Assembly (NCBI GenBank): GCA_017163975.1
Contig: JAFFSR010000351.1
Coordinates: 1,240,001 to 1,304,000 of the forward strand
DNA from: Anastatus disparis
Taxonomy: Eukaryota > Arthropoda > Insecta > Hymenoptera > Eupelmidae
Direction: 5' to 3'
DNA: 64,000 nt
The position numbers were made by a program, and so were the translations under genes. This document shows, piece by piece, positions 10,527-23,250 of this stretch. Position 1 is the stretch's first letter, and the number at the start of each line of letters is the position of its first letter. The notes beneath the pieces were generated by a model that ran no database searches, was not told the origin of the DNA, and saw only the letters and a list, made by a program, of their open reading frames with translations.

Positions 10527-12862
10527 GGGTATGGTTTCACGCTACTTAACCGATCGAAAATTATAATTTTATAAAATTACACTTTTTGAAAAAAACTATA
10601 CATCGGAATGATTTCCTTTTATAGATCACTTCATTTAATTTCGATTAAAGGGCGCAAACTCTAAAAATTAGCGGAAAAAAGCGTTAATCGAAGATAATTA
10701 GAAAAACAAATTTCTCAGTTCGAAAAAATCAAATTTCTCAAAAACCGTGTTTCGTAGGGAAATTTCCTATTCAGGATCATTTTATTTTTGAAAAATGAAG
10801 GGCGGAAACTTGGTTTGATAAATCATATCGCAAAAAAGCGAAATTACATTTTTCTAAAAAGATGTGATCAGCTGTAAGAATACAATGGCCGTGCAAGAAG
10901 CCATGTTACATAGTTAGCATCAATGCTAATGTATAGTTTGGTACGCGCCAACTTCAAATTCGAATTTTAAATGTAAATTGAATTTGTTTTATATGTACAA
11001 TCTCTACAAATAAACACTTTTCCAACATAAAACTGTTTTATTTTATTTAAAATATAAATATGTAAAAAATTTAATATTATAAGAGAGAACAATATAGTTT
11101 ACATCATTTGCGAACTCATTATTTTTTTTTAAATTTTCATCATAGCAAAATAAGTAATCTATTCATTTCTTTGTTTGAAACAAAATATTTTTTGAATGAC
11201 TTTATTGAATTAGCCAAACTTTGGCATATCCTTACCTTTTTAGAATGAAAATATGTTTTGAAAAGCAAATGATAAGGATTACATAATTTTATTGCTAATA
11301 TAATTTTATTATATAATATAATCTCATCAAATATCATTTTATATTATCGTTCTTTGAAAATAAACAGTTGTAAATAATTTTATTAAGCTAAGCTCATATG
11401 GAAAAAATTTCTGGAAATAATTGTAAATAAGTGTTACTAACTGTAAATAACTGTAAATAACTATAAATATACAGTTGTTTATATTTATTTACAGTTATTT
11501 ACATTTATTTATTTTTTTTACAATTATTCACATTTATTTACGATTATTTATATTTTTTCATAGTTTTTTACAGTTTTTTGAAAAAGAACATTTAGTTAAA
11601 ATGATAAGTATTATAATGCATAAATAAAATTGAAGTTTTAAGGTGCAACATGTACATTTATTTATGATCTAATTTATTTACAAAATTCAAAAACTAATCA
11701 TTCATTTCTACCAAATTGAATTCTTTGTCAAATAAAAGAAAGTTTTTTTTGCAGTTTGTGTTTTACGGAGAGTCTTGTTCATTTATCTTTAAAAAAATTT
11801 TGTCAAAAAAAATATATTTCAAAATCATTTCTATTCTTTTTATATTTATGTTTGATTGATAAATCTATATATAACATGAATGTAAAATTTAAATTCCGTA
11901 TAAAAAGATAAATATTAGGAAAATAATGAATTTGAAAAATAGATTTCTACAAATTTTTCAAAAATAATATTATGAATTTTATTTTATACTCATTACACTA
12001 AGATTAAAAAAATTAAGTGATTTTTCTCACGTTTTTTCAGAGTCTTATCTTAATAAAATTACTTATGACTGTTTATTTTTCAAAAACCATAATTATCAAT
12101 AAAATTAAGTAATCTTTATTATTCGCTTTTGAAAACATTTTCGTTCTAAAAAGGTTAGGATATGCCAAAGTTTGGCTAATTCAATAAAGTCATTCAAAAA
12201 ATATTTTGTTTCAAACAAAGAAACGAATAGATTACTTATTTTGCTATAATGAAAATTTAAAAAAAAATAATGAGTTCGTAAATGATGTAAACTATATTGT
12301 TCTCTCTTATAATATTAAATTTTTTACATATTTATGTTTTAAATAAAATAAAACAGTTTTATGTTGAAAAAGTGTTTATTTGTAGAAATTGTACATATAA
12401 AACAAATTCAATTTACATTTAAAATTCGAATTTGAAGTTGGCGCGTACCAAACTATACATTAGCATTGATGTCAACTATGAAACATGGCTTCTCGCACGG
12501 CCATTGTATTCTTACAGCTGATCACATCTTTTTAGAAAAATGTAATTTTGCTTTTTTGCGATGTGATTTATCAAACCAAGTTTCCGCCCTTCATTTTTCA
12601 AAAATAAAATGATCCTGAATAGGAAATTTCCCTACGAAACACGGTTTTCGAGAAATTTGATTTTTTCGAACTGAGAAATTTGTTTTTCTAATTATCTTCG
12701 ATTAACGCTTTTTTCCGCTAATTTTTAGAGTTTGCGCCCTTCATCGAAATTAAATGAAGTGATCTATAAAAGGAAAACTCATTCCAATGTATAGTTTTTT
12801 CAAAAATTGAATTTTTATAAAATTATAATTTTTGATCGGTAAAGTAGCGTGAAACCATTCCC
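10527..12862. mobile_element. FB-1: 2.34-kb foldback with ~1-kb arms, TTAA-flanked
   Basis: The left arm starts 'gggtatggtttcacgc' and the right arm ends with its complement. Both arms run inward about 1 kb with high identity to a centre near 11700. Flanks are TTAA (10523-10526 and 12863-12866). No plausible protein is encoded. FB-3 without its internal insert is 2.34 kb too, and FB-2 is a third copy, so this is a multi-copy family. Transcripts would fold into a very long hairpin. Confidence 0.8.
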
Positions 12863-12906
12863 TTAAATTATCAACAAAACTAGAGGTTAAACGACTGGAT
12901 CAGTTT

Positions 12907-13271
12907 TTTTTTTTTTTTTTTGAGAAAAAAAAGATTAATATATAAAGGATATTGTCCTCTATATGATTAACCTTTTATATATGGTGAAGTCGAGGAAGTC
13001 CCCCGCCCGGCATCTGTTTAACACATTACATCAGGCTAGGACTGTCAGACCCACCATACCGAAAACTTTGACTACCGATGGATGGTCAGCCACTTTTGTA
13101 ACCAACAATCAACCGATACCCAATGAGGTCGGATTTTTTAAAGAGTCGCGATATAAATGGCACATACACTTATTTTCTTTCGAAAAAAAAGTTAGAGGTA
13201 CCTGGCCAGGATTCGAACCCATGCCCTCCGCGTTGAAGGCAAGAGCTCTATCCATTACGCCACCGCGCTCT
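12907..13271 (-). mobile_element. SINE with tRNA-like head
   Basis: On the minus strand the 5' head contains an A-box-like 'gtggcgtaatgg' and a perfect B box 'ggttcgaatcc', as in tRNA-derived Pol III promoters. The body and 3' end ('ggttaatcatatagaggaca') match the SINE at 42952-43420. The 3' end runs into an A-tract (T-run at 12905-12922 on plus). Imperfect direct repeats CTGGATC(A/G)G flank it at 12895-12903 and 13272-13280. The 124-codon frame across it is spurious. Confidence 0.8.
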
Positions 13272-14479
13272 CTGGATCGGTTTATTAGAACCGAAGTAAA
13301 TTCGAAAGAACCGGAAAATTTTCCATTTTTTTTTTAAATTCATAACTCTGTTGTTTATGAATATCAAGAGCTGAAATTTGGCACAGTAGTAGATAATTAT
13401 ATCTACTTTTAACATGCAAAGGCAGATACTATCGGATAATTAGTTTCTGCGCAATTGCAATTTTTTTTTTCGGTATTTTTCCCTTCTTTATATTACCGAT
13501 TGAGAACGTTGTACATACATTTTTAAAACGGTTTTGAAAACTAGAAGCAATATACTATTAAACGTATATTCTAAGTTTTCATTAAAATTGTGTAAAAAGG
13601 GTGAAATATGCACTCGAACATCGACGTAAACGGTCGAGCGCGCGGTATACAGCAAAGAAAGGGGATGGAGGAGAAAGGATCATGGGGCGCGGTAGTGCCC
13701 CGAAAGGCAAGTTTGCGAAGCCGCATCGTGCGCGACGAGACCTATTTACTTTAAGTTTCAAATTTTAAAAATTGAAACTTGCAAAATATATATTAAATAT
13801 ATGTATTTAGTGGTTAATTACTTGTAAATATATATATAATATAATGCTAATAAACATTTCATACCAAAAACTGCTAAAAAATGACGTATTTATTATTTTT
13901 AGTATGATATATAGGCTAGACCTGCGATTTCTTGTTTTTAATAATTTTCTCGTTCAGCCAAACGTATGAGACGGAAGTTGCGCGTGCAGTCGCCTGAGCA
14001 GGCGTACGTATATAGAAAAAAGAGAGAGAGAAAGAGAAGATAACATGTGGCATATGCATAGAGTGAATGAGAGAGAACGAGTAACAGCAAACAGCAGTGT
14101 GTGTGTGTATATATTGCAACGATTATTCATAATCGTGCAGACAGGTCATTCAAATCTCCCGCGAGGCACGATAGTAACAGGCTCAACCGCCAGGTGCCGT
14201 CAGTTTTTGCTGCTCCCGCAAGAGGAACAGCGAGCTCGGGTAGATATAAGAGCTAAGCCCAACGAAGAGTCGAGGCATTGGGTACTGTGCTCTTCCTCTC
14301 TCTTAGCCGAGTGCGCTCGCTGGCCTAGAGAGAGAAAGCAGTATACAGTACTGGCTTTCTTATAGGAGGCTCCTATGCCTTATAAGAAAAGCCACTCTCT
14401 CTCGCTCGCTCTAATGTATCAAACCATTAGAAGCAAGTCGAGACGCAATTAATCTTCGCCGAGTGTGCTCGCTGGCTTA

Positions 14480-15060
14480 GATAAAATGCGACCGAGAGAA
14501 CCGCCAATGCACTTCCGCACCGCCGTATCGCCGTACCGCCCGTCCTGTACATATTAGGTTAGTTTAACTTAGCATAAGATTGTATTAGTCTGTAACACCG
14601 AGCCGCCGTACCGGCCGTTTTGTAAATAGTAATTCTTATTAATTCATTATTAACTAGTATTTGATATTAAGGGTGATTTCCACCGAACCGTTATATTACT
14701 ACCGAGCCGCCGCGCCGATCCGTATACAAGACATTCTGTCTAAGATTAGTTCATAATAACTTTAAGGTGTTTTTCCACCTATTATAACTGTAGTATTAAG
14801 TTTGTATTAAGGGTGCTTCCCACCTATTGCCGCCGCCGGAAAGAGGCAAGCTAAGATTTCTCTAACCACGTGTGGTTGTCGCGTATTAGAGAATCACAGG
14901 CCTTCAGCCATATTCCGCGCTACCGCATTAAGGGTATCATCCACCCACCGTTACTATATTAGTTTATTAACATTATAATTGTTATGATTTTGTTTGTTCA
15001 TTAAAACCGTCCAGGCCGTTAACCGCCGTTAGTCTAATTCGACTATTATTAAATATAAAG
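14480..15060. repeat. GC-richer block with repeated CCGCCG and AAGGGTG motifs
   Basis: Two phrases recur: 'accgagccgccgtacc'-like (14510, 14600, 14700) and 'ttaagggtgatttccacc'-like (14668, 14763, 14807, 14930). The block is markedly GC-richer than its surroundings, and flanking sequence (13900-14470) is also GC-richer. It could be part of a degenerate LTR or another retroelement regulatory region, but I could not define ends or a primer-binding site. Confidence 0.35.
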
Positions 15061-15448
15061 TTAATTTCAATTATTTTTGATTCCATTTATTTCCGTCGCC
15101 AACAAGAGGCGCATAAAGCCGTCAAGTGGCATATATTAAATTCAATCTTTATTTCTTTGTATCTTGCGTACACATATTAGGTTAGTTATTTTTGGTTTAT
15201 ATAATTTAGGTTAGTTTATTACTTTACATTATTATTGTTATACGTCGTTGTAGTATATGAGTTTAGAGCACAATAAAGCTCTGGTACTCCCTAGCATAAA
15301 GAAACGTGTCAACCCGTTTACTATCCTTCATCTTTCCACCGTCCGTCCTAACCGACCTCCTGCCTCGAACCCTGGTCACTCACTGAAGCGTCTGGCAACA
15401 GGAGGTAAAGACGTAATATTTCCCACCCGCAAGAAATAAAAACGTTAC

Positions 15449-15476
15449 AATATATATATATATATATATATATATT
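15449..15476. repeat. (TA)n microsatellite
   Basis: Uninterrupted TA dinucleotides just downstream of a short open frame that resembles no known protein. No gene is recognised from 15060 to 15850. Confidence 0.9.
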
Positions 15477-17158
15477 GTCTTAAAAGTGACGAACATAAAA
15501 AAATAGAGAGTCCATTCATATACATTAGAATGAGTACGAAAGAAACAGCAAGAATAACAGCAGTATTAGTATATATGATGTACATACACATACACATATA
15601 TTAAATCTGATTGCTTTGATGCTATCGTATATTTGATGATTAATCAGCTGTTGCATTGCTCCACATTTGCTTCAATTTTTGAAAATACAGTACAATTCTT
15701 AGCGTGATTATAATTATTTATTTACTTAGTCTTTACAAAAATAATAATTAATAAGTGAATATATATTTAAATAAACTAAATTGATCGTAATTTGTAAAGA
15801 GACAGTTTTTCAGGTTATATATTTAAAAAATGTATTTTATAAATTTATTATTAAGGGTATGGTTTCATGCTACTTTACCGATCGAAAATTATAATTTTAT
15901 AAAATTACAATTTTTGAAAAAACTATAAATCGGAATGAGTTTTCCTTTTATGGATCACTTCATTTAATTTCGATGAAGGGCGAAAACTCTAAAAATTAGC
16001 GGAAAAAAGTGTTAATCGAAAATAATTAGAAAAACAAATTTCTCAGTTCGAAAAAATCAAATTTCTCGAAAACCGTGTTTCGTAGGGAAATTTCCTATTC
16101 AGGATCATTTTATTTTTGAAAAATGAAGGGCGGAAACTTGGTTTGATAAATCATATCGCAAAAAAGCAAAATTACATTTTTCTAAAAAGATGCGATCAGC
16201 TGTAAGAATACAATGGATGTGCAAGAAGCCATGTTTCATAGTTGGCATCAATGCTAATGTATAGTTTGGTACGCGCCAACTTCAAATTTGAATTTTAAAT
16301 GTAAATTAAATTTGTTTTATATGTATAATTTCTACAAATAAAAACTTTTTCAACAAAAACTATTTTATTTTATTTAAAACATAAATATGTAAAAAATTTA
16401 ATATTATAAGAGAGAACAATATATTTTACATCGTTTGCGAACTCATTATTTTTTTTTAATTTTCATTATAGCAAAATAAGTAATTTATTCGTTTCTTTGC
16501 TTGAAACAAAATATTTTTCGAATGACTATTGAATTAGCGAAACTTTGGCATACCCTAACCTGTTTAGAATGAAAATGTTTTTAAATCGAATAATAAGGAT
16601 TACTTAATTTTATTGATAATTATGGTTTTTGAAAAATAAACAGTCGTGAGTAATTTTATTAAGATAAGACTTTGAAAAAACGTGAGAAAAATCACTTAAT
16701 TTTTTTAATCTTAGTATAATGAGTATAAAATGCAATTCATAATATTATTTTTGAAAAATTTGTAGAAATCTATTTTTCAAATTCATTATTTTTCTAATAT
16801 TTATCTTTCTATTCAAAATTTAAATTTTACATTCATGTTATATATAGATTTATCAATCAAATATAAATATAAAAAAAATAGAAATGATTTGGAAATATAT
16901 TTTTTTTTGATTTTTGATTTTTAAAGATAAATGAACAAGACTCTCCGTGAAACACAAACTGCAGAAAAAATTTCTTTTATTTGACAAAGAATTTAATTTG
17001 GTAGAAATGAATGATTAGTTTTTGAATTTTGTAAATAAATTAAATTATAAATAAATGTACATGTTGAACCTTAAAACTTCAATTTTATTTATGCATTATA
17101 ATACTTATCATTTTAACTAAATGTTATTTTTTCAAAAAACTGTAAAAAACTATGAAAA

Positions 17159-18955
17159 AAAACGCTGCCAAGTGATTTGGCGGAATGCTTTCTCATAGAG
17201 TTTTCTGAGTTTCATTAATTTTTTTATATTTATTTGAATGTGATTTTAATATTAAAAAATTGTCTAACATTAATATTCACTCATATTGTACTTTATAAAC
17301 TTCGAACATATATGCTAGCTGTTTGCTTTTTCAACATTTATAATTTATTTTAAATCATCAAGTAATACAAAAAAATTTGTTCTATTGAAAAAATGATATA
17401 ATGTAGTAATAAAAAGAATGATGACAACGAAATTTCTAATCTTTATAAAATGCAATCATATTTATATATAAATACAGTTCATGTTTATGGCTCTATAAAA
17501 AAAACTACTCTATGAATACCAATTTTCAATAGCTTCCCGTCTAGTTACACAAAAACATAGATGGTATACAAAATTTGAAGCAAATCCATCGAGTAATTTT
17601 CGAGATCTAACTGGTTAAATAAATAACATTTTCTTTTCAAAATTTCTTTTTCAAAATTTTAAAAATGCTCTAAAATTAAAACTACGCTATGAAAATCAAT
17701 TTTTGAAAATTTCCCTCCTTTTGGCAGTCGCAAATAATTTCCCTGCAATTTTCAGAACAAATCTATCGAGTACTTTACGTAGAATAAAAAAAAATAAGAA
17801 AAGAAGAATCAAAATTTTTTTTTAAATCTTTAAAATTCTCTAAAATTGTAACCGCACTAAGAAAATTAGTTTTCAAAAGCTTATTTTTTTCAGACAATAG
17901 CGAATTAATTGTATGAAAATTTTGGAGAAAATTTATAGTATGGTTAACGCAAAAAAGAAAATAAATAAAAAATAAAAATTTTTTTGAAAATTTTCAAAGT
18001 GCTCTAAAATTAAAACTGCGCTGAGGAAATAAGTATTCCAAAGCTTGTTTTCTTCAGACAGTAGCGAATAAATTGCATACAAATTTTGGAGCGAATCTAT
18101 CAAATGGTTTTCGTAAAATAGAAAAAAATTAAAAATAAAAATTTTTTAAAAAATTTTAAAAATGCTCTAAAATTAAAAGTGCGCTAAGAAAATTAGTTTA
18201 CAAAATTTTTAATAATTTTGGCAGTCGAAATAAAGTTCCATACAAATTTTCAAACAAATTCTTCGAGTAGTTTACGTAAAATACAAAAAAAATGAAAAAT
18301 CGAAATTTTTAAAAAATTCTTAAAATGATTCTAAAAAGAAAACTGCGCTAAGAAAACCAATTCCCAATAGCTTCCGCACCAGTTCATCAAAAAATTAAAT
18401 TGTATGGAAAATTTGAAGTAAATCCATCGAGTAGTTTTTAAGATTTTATTGGCTTAATGAATAGAAACATTTTTTTCAAAAATTTCAAAATGCTCTAAAA
18501 TTAAAACTGAGCTAAGAAAATCAGTTTTTAAAAATTTATTCTATCCGAGCAATCAGAAATAAATTCCATGCAAATTTTGAAGCAAATTCATTGAGTAGTA
18601 AACAAAAAAAAAAAAAAAAACGAAAAATCGAATTTTTTTTTTTTTTTTTTAAAAAACTTTAAAATGAAAACTACGCTGGAAGAACCAAATTATCAATAGC
18701 TTCCCAGCAAGTTAGTCACAAAACTAAATTCCATGCAAAATTAGAAGCAAATCCATTGAGTAGTTCTCGAGATACAGTTTACTAACTGAATTCATACATC
18801 CACACACACACACACACACGTACACACACACACATACATACAGACATTTTCTGGAAACTACTTTTTTCGACTCACCGAGTTCAAATATGTACAAATTAAT
18901 GAAAAAATAGAAAAAAATTTTTTTTACCGATACAATGCTTTCTCTATGAGAAAGC
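17159..18955 (-). mobile_element. Helentron-like repeat, copy C
   Basis: About 1.8 kb inserted in an A/T tract of FB-2 with no target duplication; uninterrupted FB copies give the empty site. One end carries 'aacgctgccaag' with a small hairpin. The other has 'gctttctc' / 'gagaaagc' as a perfect 8-bp hairpin. The core is about eight degenerate ~166-bp units with the phrase 'aaatccatcgagtagttt', plus a (CA)n tract near 18800. Copy D is the same element in the opposite direction. Confidence 0.7.
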
Positions 18956-19062
18956 CATATAAATAATCGTAAATAAATATGAATAATTGTAAAAAAAATA
19001 AATAAATGTAAATAACTGTAAATAAATATAAACAACTGTATATTTATAGTTATTTACAGTTA

Positions 19063-19240
19063 CTAGCAATTTAAAGCGCGCTGCGCGCGCCTTGTTTTAT
19101 TTGTTTATTAGTTAACATAATTCATTGAAGTTTCAAAATTTTATTCTAAATTTCAAATTTTCGTCACTTGTTTTATTTTAACCAATCAAAACTGTCTTAT
19201 CGTGATGACAGAATTTATCCATCACTTTTTTAAAAGAGGA
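19063..19240 (-). mobile_element. 178-bp non-autonomous Helitron
   Basis: Read on the minus strand it starts TCCTCTTTT and ends with the GC hairpin 'gcgcgcgcagcgcgc', a 10-base spacer and CTAG. It lies between A and T with no target duplication, and FB-1 shows the empty site. These are the defining marks of Helitrons. A similar GC hairpin phrase at about 62732 may be a decayed relative. Confidence 0.75.
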
Positions 19241-19499
19241 TTTACAGTTAGTAACACTTATTCACAATTATTTCCAGAAATTTTTTCCATATGGGCTTAT
19301 CTTAATAAAATTATTTACAACTGTTTATTTTTAAAGAGCGATAATATAAAATAATATTTGATGAGATTATATTATATAATAAAATTATATTAGCAATAAA
19401 ATTAAGTAATCCTTATTATTCGCTTTTCAAAACATATTTTCATTCTAAATAAGATATGCCTAAGTTTCGTTAATTCAATAAAGTTATTCAAAAAATATT

Positions 19500-19616
19500 G
19501 CTTTCTCATAGAGAAAGCATTGTATCGATAAAAAAATTTTTTTTCTATTCTTTCAATAATTTGTACATATTTGAACTCGGTGAGTCGAAAAAAGTGGTTT
19601 CCAGAAAATGTCTGTA

Positions 19617-19657
<41 letters not shown>

Positions 19658-21276
19658 ATGAATTCAGTTAGTAAACTGTATCTCGAGAACTACTCGATGG
19701 ATATGCTTCTAATTTTGCATGGAATTTAGTTTTGTGACTAACTTGCTGGGAAGCTATAGATAATTGGTTCTTCTAGCGTAGTTTTCATTTCAAAGTTTAA
19801 AAATAAAAAAAAAAAAAAATTCGATTTTTCGTTTTTTTTTTGTTTACTACTCGATGAATTTGCTTCAAAATTTGCATGGAATTTATTTGTGATTGCCCGG
19901 ATAAAATAAATTTTTAATAACTGATTTTCTTAGCTTAGTTTTAATTTTAAAGCATTTTGAAATTAAAAAAAAAATGTTTCTATTTATTAAGCCAATAAAA
20001 TCTTAAAAACTACTCGATGGATTCACTTCAAATTTTCCATACGATTCAATTTTTCGATAAACTGGTGCGAAAGCTATTGAGAATTGGTTTTCTTAGCGTA
20101 GTTTTTTTTTTAGAATCATTTTAAGAATTTTAAAAAAATTTCGATTTTTCATTTTTTTTGTATTTTACGTAAACTACTCGAAGAATTTGTTCGAAAATTT
20201 GTATGGAACTTAATTTCGACTGCCAAAAGTATAAATAATTTTGTAAACTAATTTTCTTAGCGCACTTTTAATTTTAGAGCATTTTAAAAATTTTTTAAAA
20301 AATTTTTATTTTTAATTTTTTTCTATTTTACAAAAACCATTTGATAGATTTGCTCCAAAATTTGTATGCAATTAATTCGCTACTGTCTGAAGAAAACAAG
20401 CTCCGGAAAACTAATTTTCTCAGTGCAGTTTTAATTTTAGAGCACTTCGAAAATTTTCAAAAAAATTTTTATTTTTCATTTATTTTCTTTTTTGCGTTAA
20501 CCATACTATAAATTTTCTCTAAAATTTTTATACAATTAATTCGCTATTGTCTGAAAAAAATAAGCTTTTGAAAACTAATTTTCTTAGCGTGGTTACAATT
20601 TTAGAGAATTTTAAAGATTTAAAAAAAAATTTCGATTCTTCTTTTCTTATTTTTTTTTATTCTACGTAAAGTACTCGACAGATTTGTTTTAAAAATTGCA
20701 GGGAAATTATTTGCGACTGCCAAAAGAAGGGAAATTTTCAAAAATTGATTTTCATAGTGTAGTTTTAATTTTAGAGCATTTTTAAAATTTTGAAAAAAAA
20801 ATTTTGAAAAGAAAATGTTATTTATTTAACCAGTTAGATCTCGAAAATTACTCGATGGATTTGCTTCAAATTTTGTATACCATCTATGTTTTTGTATAAC
20901 TAGACGGGAAGCTATTGAAGATTGGTATTCATAGAGTAGTTTTTTCATAGAGCCATAAACATGAACTGTATAAATATGATTGCATTTTATAAAGATTAGA
21001 AATTTCGTTGTCATCATTCTTTTTATTACTATATTATATCATTTTTTCAATAAAACAAATTTTTTTGTATTACTTGATGATTTAAAATAAATTATAAATG
21101 TTGAAAAAGCAAACAGCTAGCACATATGTTCGAAATTTACAAAGTACAATATGAGTAAATATTAATGTTAGACAATTTTTTAATATTAAAATCACATTTA
21201 AATAAATATAAAAAAATTAATGAAACTCAAAGAGCTCTATGAGAAAGCATTCCGCCAAAGCACTTGGCAGCGTTTT
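19500..21276 (+). mobile_element. Helentron-like repeat, copy D
   Basis: Begins 'gctttctcatagagaaagc', then a T-rich block, (TG)n near 19620-19655, about eight ~166-bp units, and ends 'gccaaagcacttggcagcg' followed by T's. It is the reverse of copy C and inserted in FB-2. The empty site in FB-1 shows no target duplication. No helicase coding sequence, so non-autonomous. Confidence 0.7.
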
Positions 21277-21935
21277 TTGTTTCAAGCAAAGAAACGAATA
21301 AATTACTTATTTTGCTATAATGAAAATTAAAAAAAAATAATGAGTTCGCAAATGATGTAAACTATATTGTTCTCTCTTATAATATTAAATTCTTCTACAT
21401 ATTTATGTTTTAAATAAAATAAGACAGTTTTATGTTGAAAAAGTGTTTATTTGTAGAAATTGTAAATATAAAACAAATTCAATATACATTTAAAATTTGA
21501 ATTTGAAGTTGGCACGTACCAAACTATACATTAGCATTGATGCCAACTATGAAACATGGCTTCTTGCACGGTTATTGTATTCTTACAGCTGATCACATCT
21601 TTTTAGAAAAATGTAATTTTGCTTTTTTGCGATATGATTTATCAAACCAAGTTTCCGCCCTTCATTTTTCAAAAATAAAATGATCCTGAATAGGAAATTT
21701 TCCTACGAAACACGGTTTTTGAGAAATTTGATTTTTTCGAACTGAGAAATTTGTTTTTCTAATTATCTTCGATTAACGCTTTTTTCCGCTAATTTTTAGA
21801 GTTTCCGCCCTTCATCGAAATTAAATGAAGTGACCTATAAAAGGAAATCATTCCGATGTATAGTTTTTTCAAAAATTGTAATTTTATAAAATTATAATTT
21901 TCGATCGGTAAAGTAGCGTGAAACCATACCCTTAA

Positions 21936-22539
21936 TAAGCAGACAATTTTTTAGGTTAGATTTGTGAAAATGTTATTTAATAAATATATGACAATTTTTC
22001 ATTAACTCTGTCTCAAGGTGTAGCAATTGTATACTAAAATGGTGTACATAAATATTGTACATTAATTGAGATTAAAAATAATATTTTGATTGTATATGAT
22101 AATATGTGAAAAACATGTATATACATGTTTGGTATTACACATTTTGTAACATTACTAATAATTTTTTATAAAATCTACTAACATAATACAAATTATTAAC
22201 TTTATTTTTAGTTTTAAATTTAATACATTAAATCTAATAAATTATAGTTTTGAGAAATTAGCTTTTTGTTTTAACTTTTAATGTATTAAATAATAAGTAA
22301 AAAAATACTACATTGAGAACTTTGTTAAAAAAAAAATACTAAAAAAATATTACATAATACACTTGGCAAAACTGAAATCTTGAAGTAAGTAGAAAATCTC
22401 AGTAACGCAAAAGGAATAATAAGTAACATTTTATTTTTTCAATTGAAAATTGAAAATTTGGCAAGCATTTTGTTAATTGAAATTGTTATGTGAGTGTTCA
22501 AATAAAAATATACACTATGATATTAAATATGTGTATTAA
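21936..22539. other. Gene-free AT-rich stretch
   Basis: No coding signal. Sequence at about 22270-22400 recurs in the same direction, diverged, at about 24575-24710 ('aaataataagtaa', 'cataatacac'), flanking the cluster of TTAA elements. Confidence 0.4.
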
Positions 22540-23246
22540 GGTATCTGAACTAATAAGTGAGTTTAAGCTCGAAGGAATGTCTAAAAATTTGAATGTGATA
22601 GTAATCTTTTCTCCTTATGATAATTAATAATGAAACTTTTTTATCTTAAATATATATTAAATCCAAATCTTTGGTCCATGAATAGCTTTAAAAAATCTGA
22701 TCTGATGTTTAAAATTCATTTTATTGATCAAAGAGATTATTCGAAAAAGTCAAAGAAATTATTGATGACACTTTCTCAGTTAATTTTAAACTAATCGACT
22801 TAATAATTTTCAGAGATCTTCAATATATACAAAATAATAATGCTAGAATTATGATAATATATGTTTAAGTGAATGTTGAACTGAATTGCATACATGAAAT
22901 TCACAAAAATATCTATTTTTTCCCATATTTTAAGGTTTTTCTAAACTAAACTTTTAAATTCTTTTTTATAATCAGAACTATTATTTTGTGAAGATATAAA
23001 AATTGAAAATCTATGGCAACATTTAAGTTATTTTGTTGAAAATTGACTGAGAAAGCTTACGATAACCACCACAATCAAGTGTTTGAATAAAAGAAAAGAT
23101 TTTGATCAGTAGATGAGATTTTTTAAAATTATTCATGAACCAAAGTCTAGTATTTAAGATAAGTTTAAGATAAAAAGAAATTTTATTAATTGATATAAAA
23201 AAAATGTATCGTTACATTTAAATTTAATTTTTTTTCCAGGCCTATT
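22540..23246. mobile_element. Foldback repeat, family also at 56225-56990
   Basis: Inverted arms: 'tttggtccatgaatagcttt' is mirrored by 'aaattattcatgaaccaaag'. The same sequence, diverged and also palindromic, lies at 56225-56990. Two palindromic copies suggest a transposable foldback. The exact ends are uncertain. Confidence 0.5.
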
Positions 23247-23250
23247 TTAA

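Larger units (their letters stand above)
15855..21931. mobile_element. FB-2: foldback of the FB family, enlarged by three insertions
   Basis: The ends 'gggtatggtttcatgc' and 'gcgtgaaaccatacc' are flanked by TTAA at 15851-15854 and 21932-21935. The arms match FB-1. Insertions are two Helentron-like copies (17159-18955 and 19500-21276) and a Helitron (19063-19240). Subtracting them leaves about 2.3 kb, the FB-1 length. The host sequence on the two sides is similar over ~50 bp ('agacagtttttcaggtta' and 'agacaattttttaggtta'). Confidence 0.8.

Noticed and set aside
11140..11337. 65-codon minus-strand frame in FB-1
   Set aside because: Not conserved as a frame between arms and copies; AT-rich chance frame in a non-coding foldback.
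12963..13337. 124-codon open frame on plus
   Set aside because: It lies across the antisense of a SINE with clear Pol III boxes and flanking repeats; the frame is incidental.
14045..14365. 106-codon plus-strand frame
   Set aside because: No recognisable motif; it sits in a GC-rich repeat-like region and reads through microsatellite-like sequence.
13900..15450. Solo LTR of a Gypsy or BEL element
   Set aside because: Composition and a few motifs suggested it, but I could not find TG...CA ends, a target duplication or a primer-binding site.
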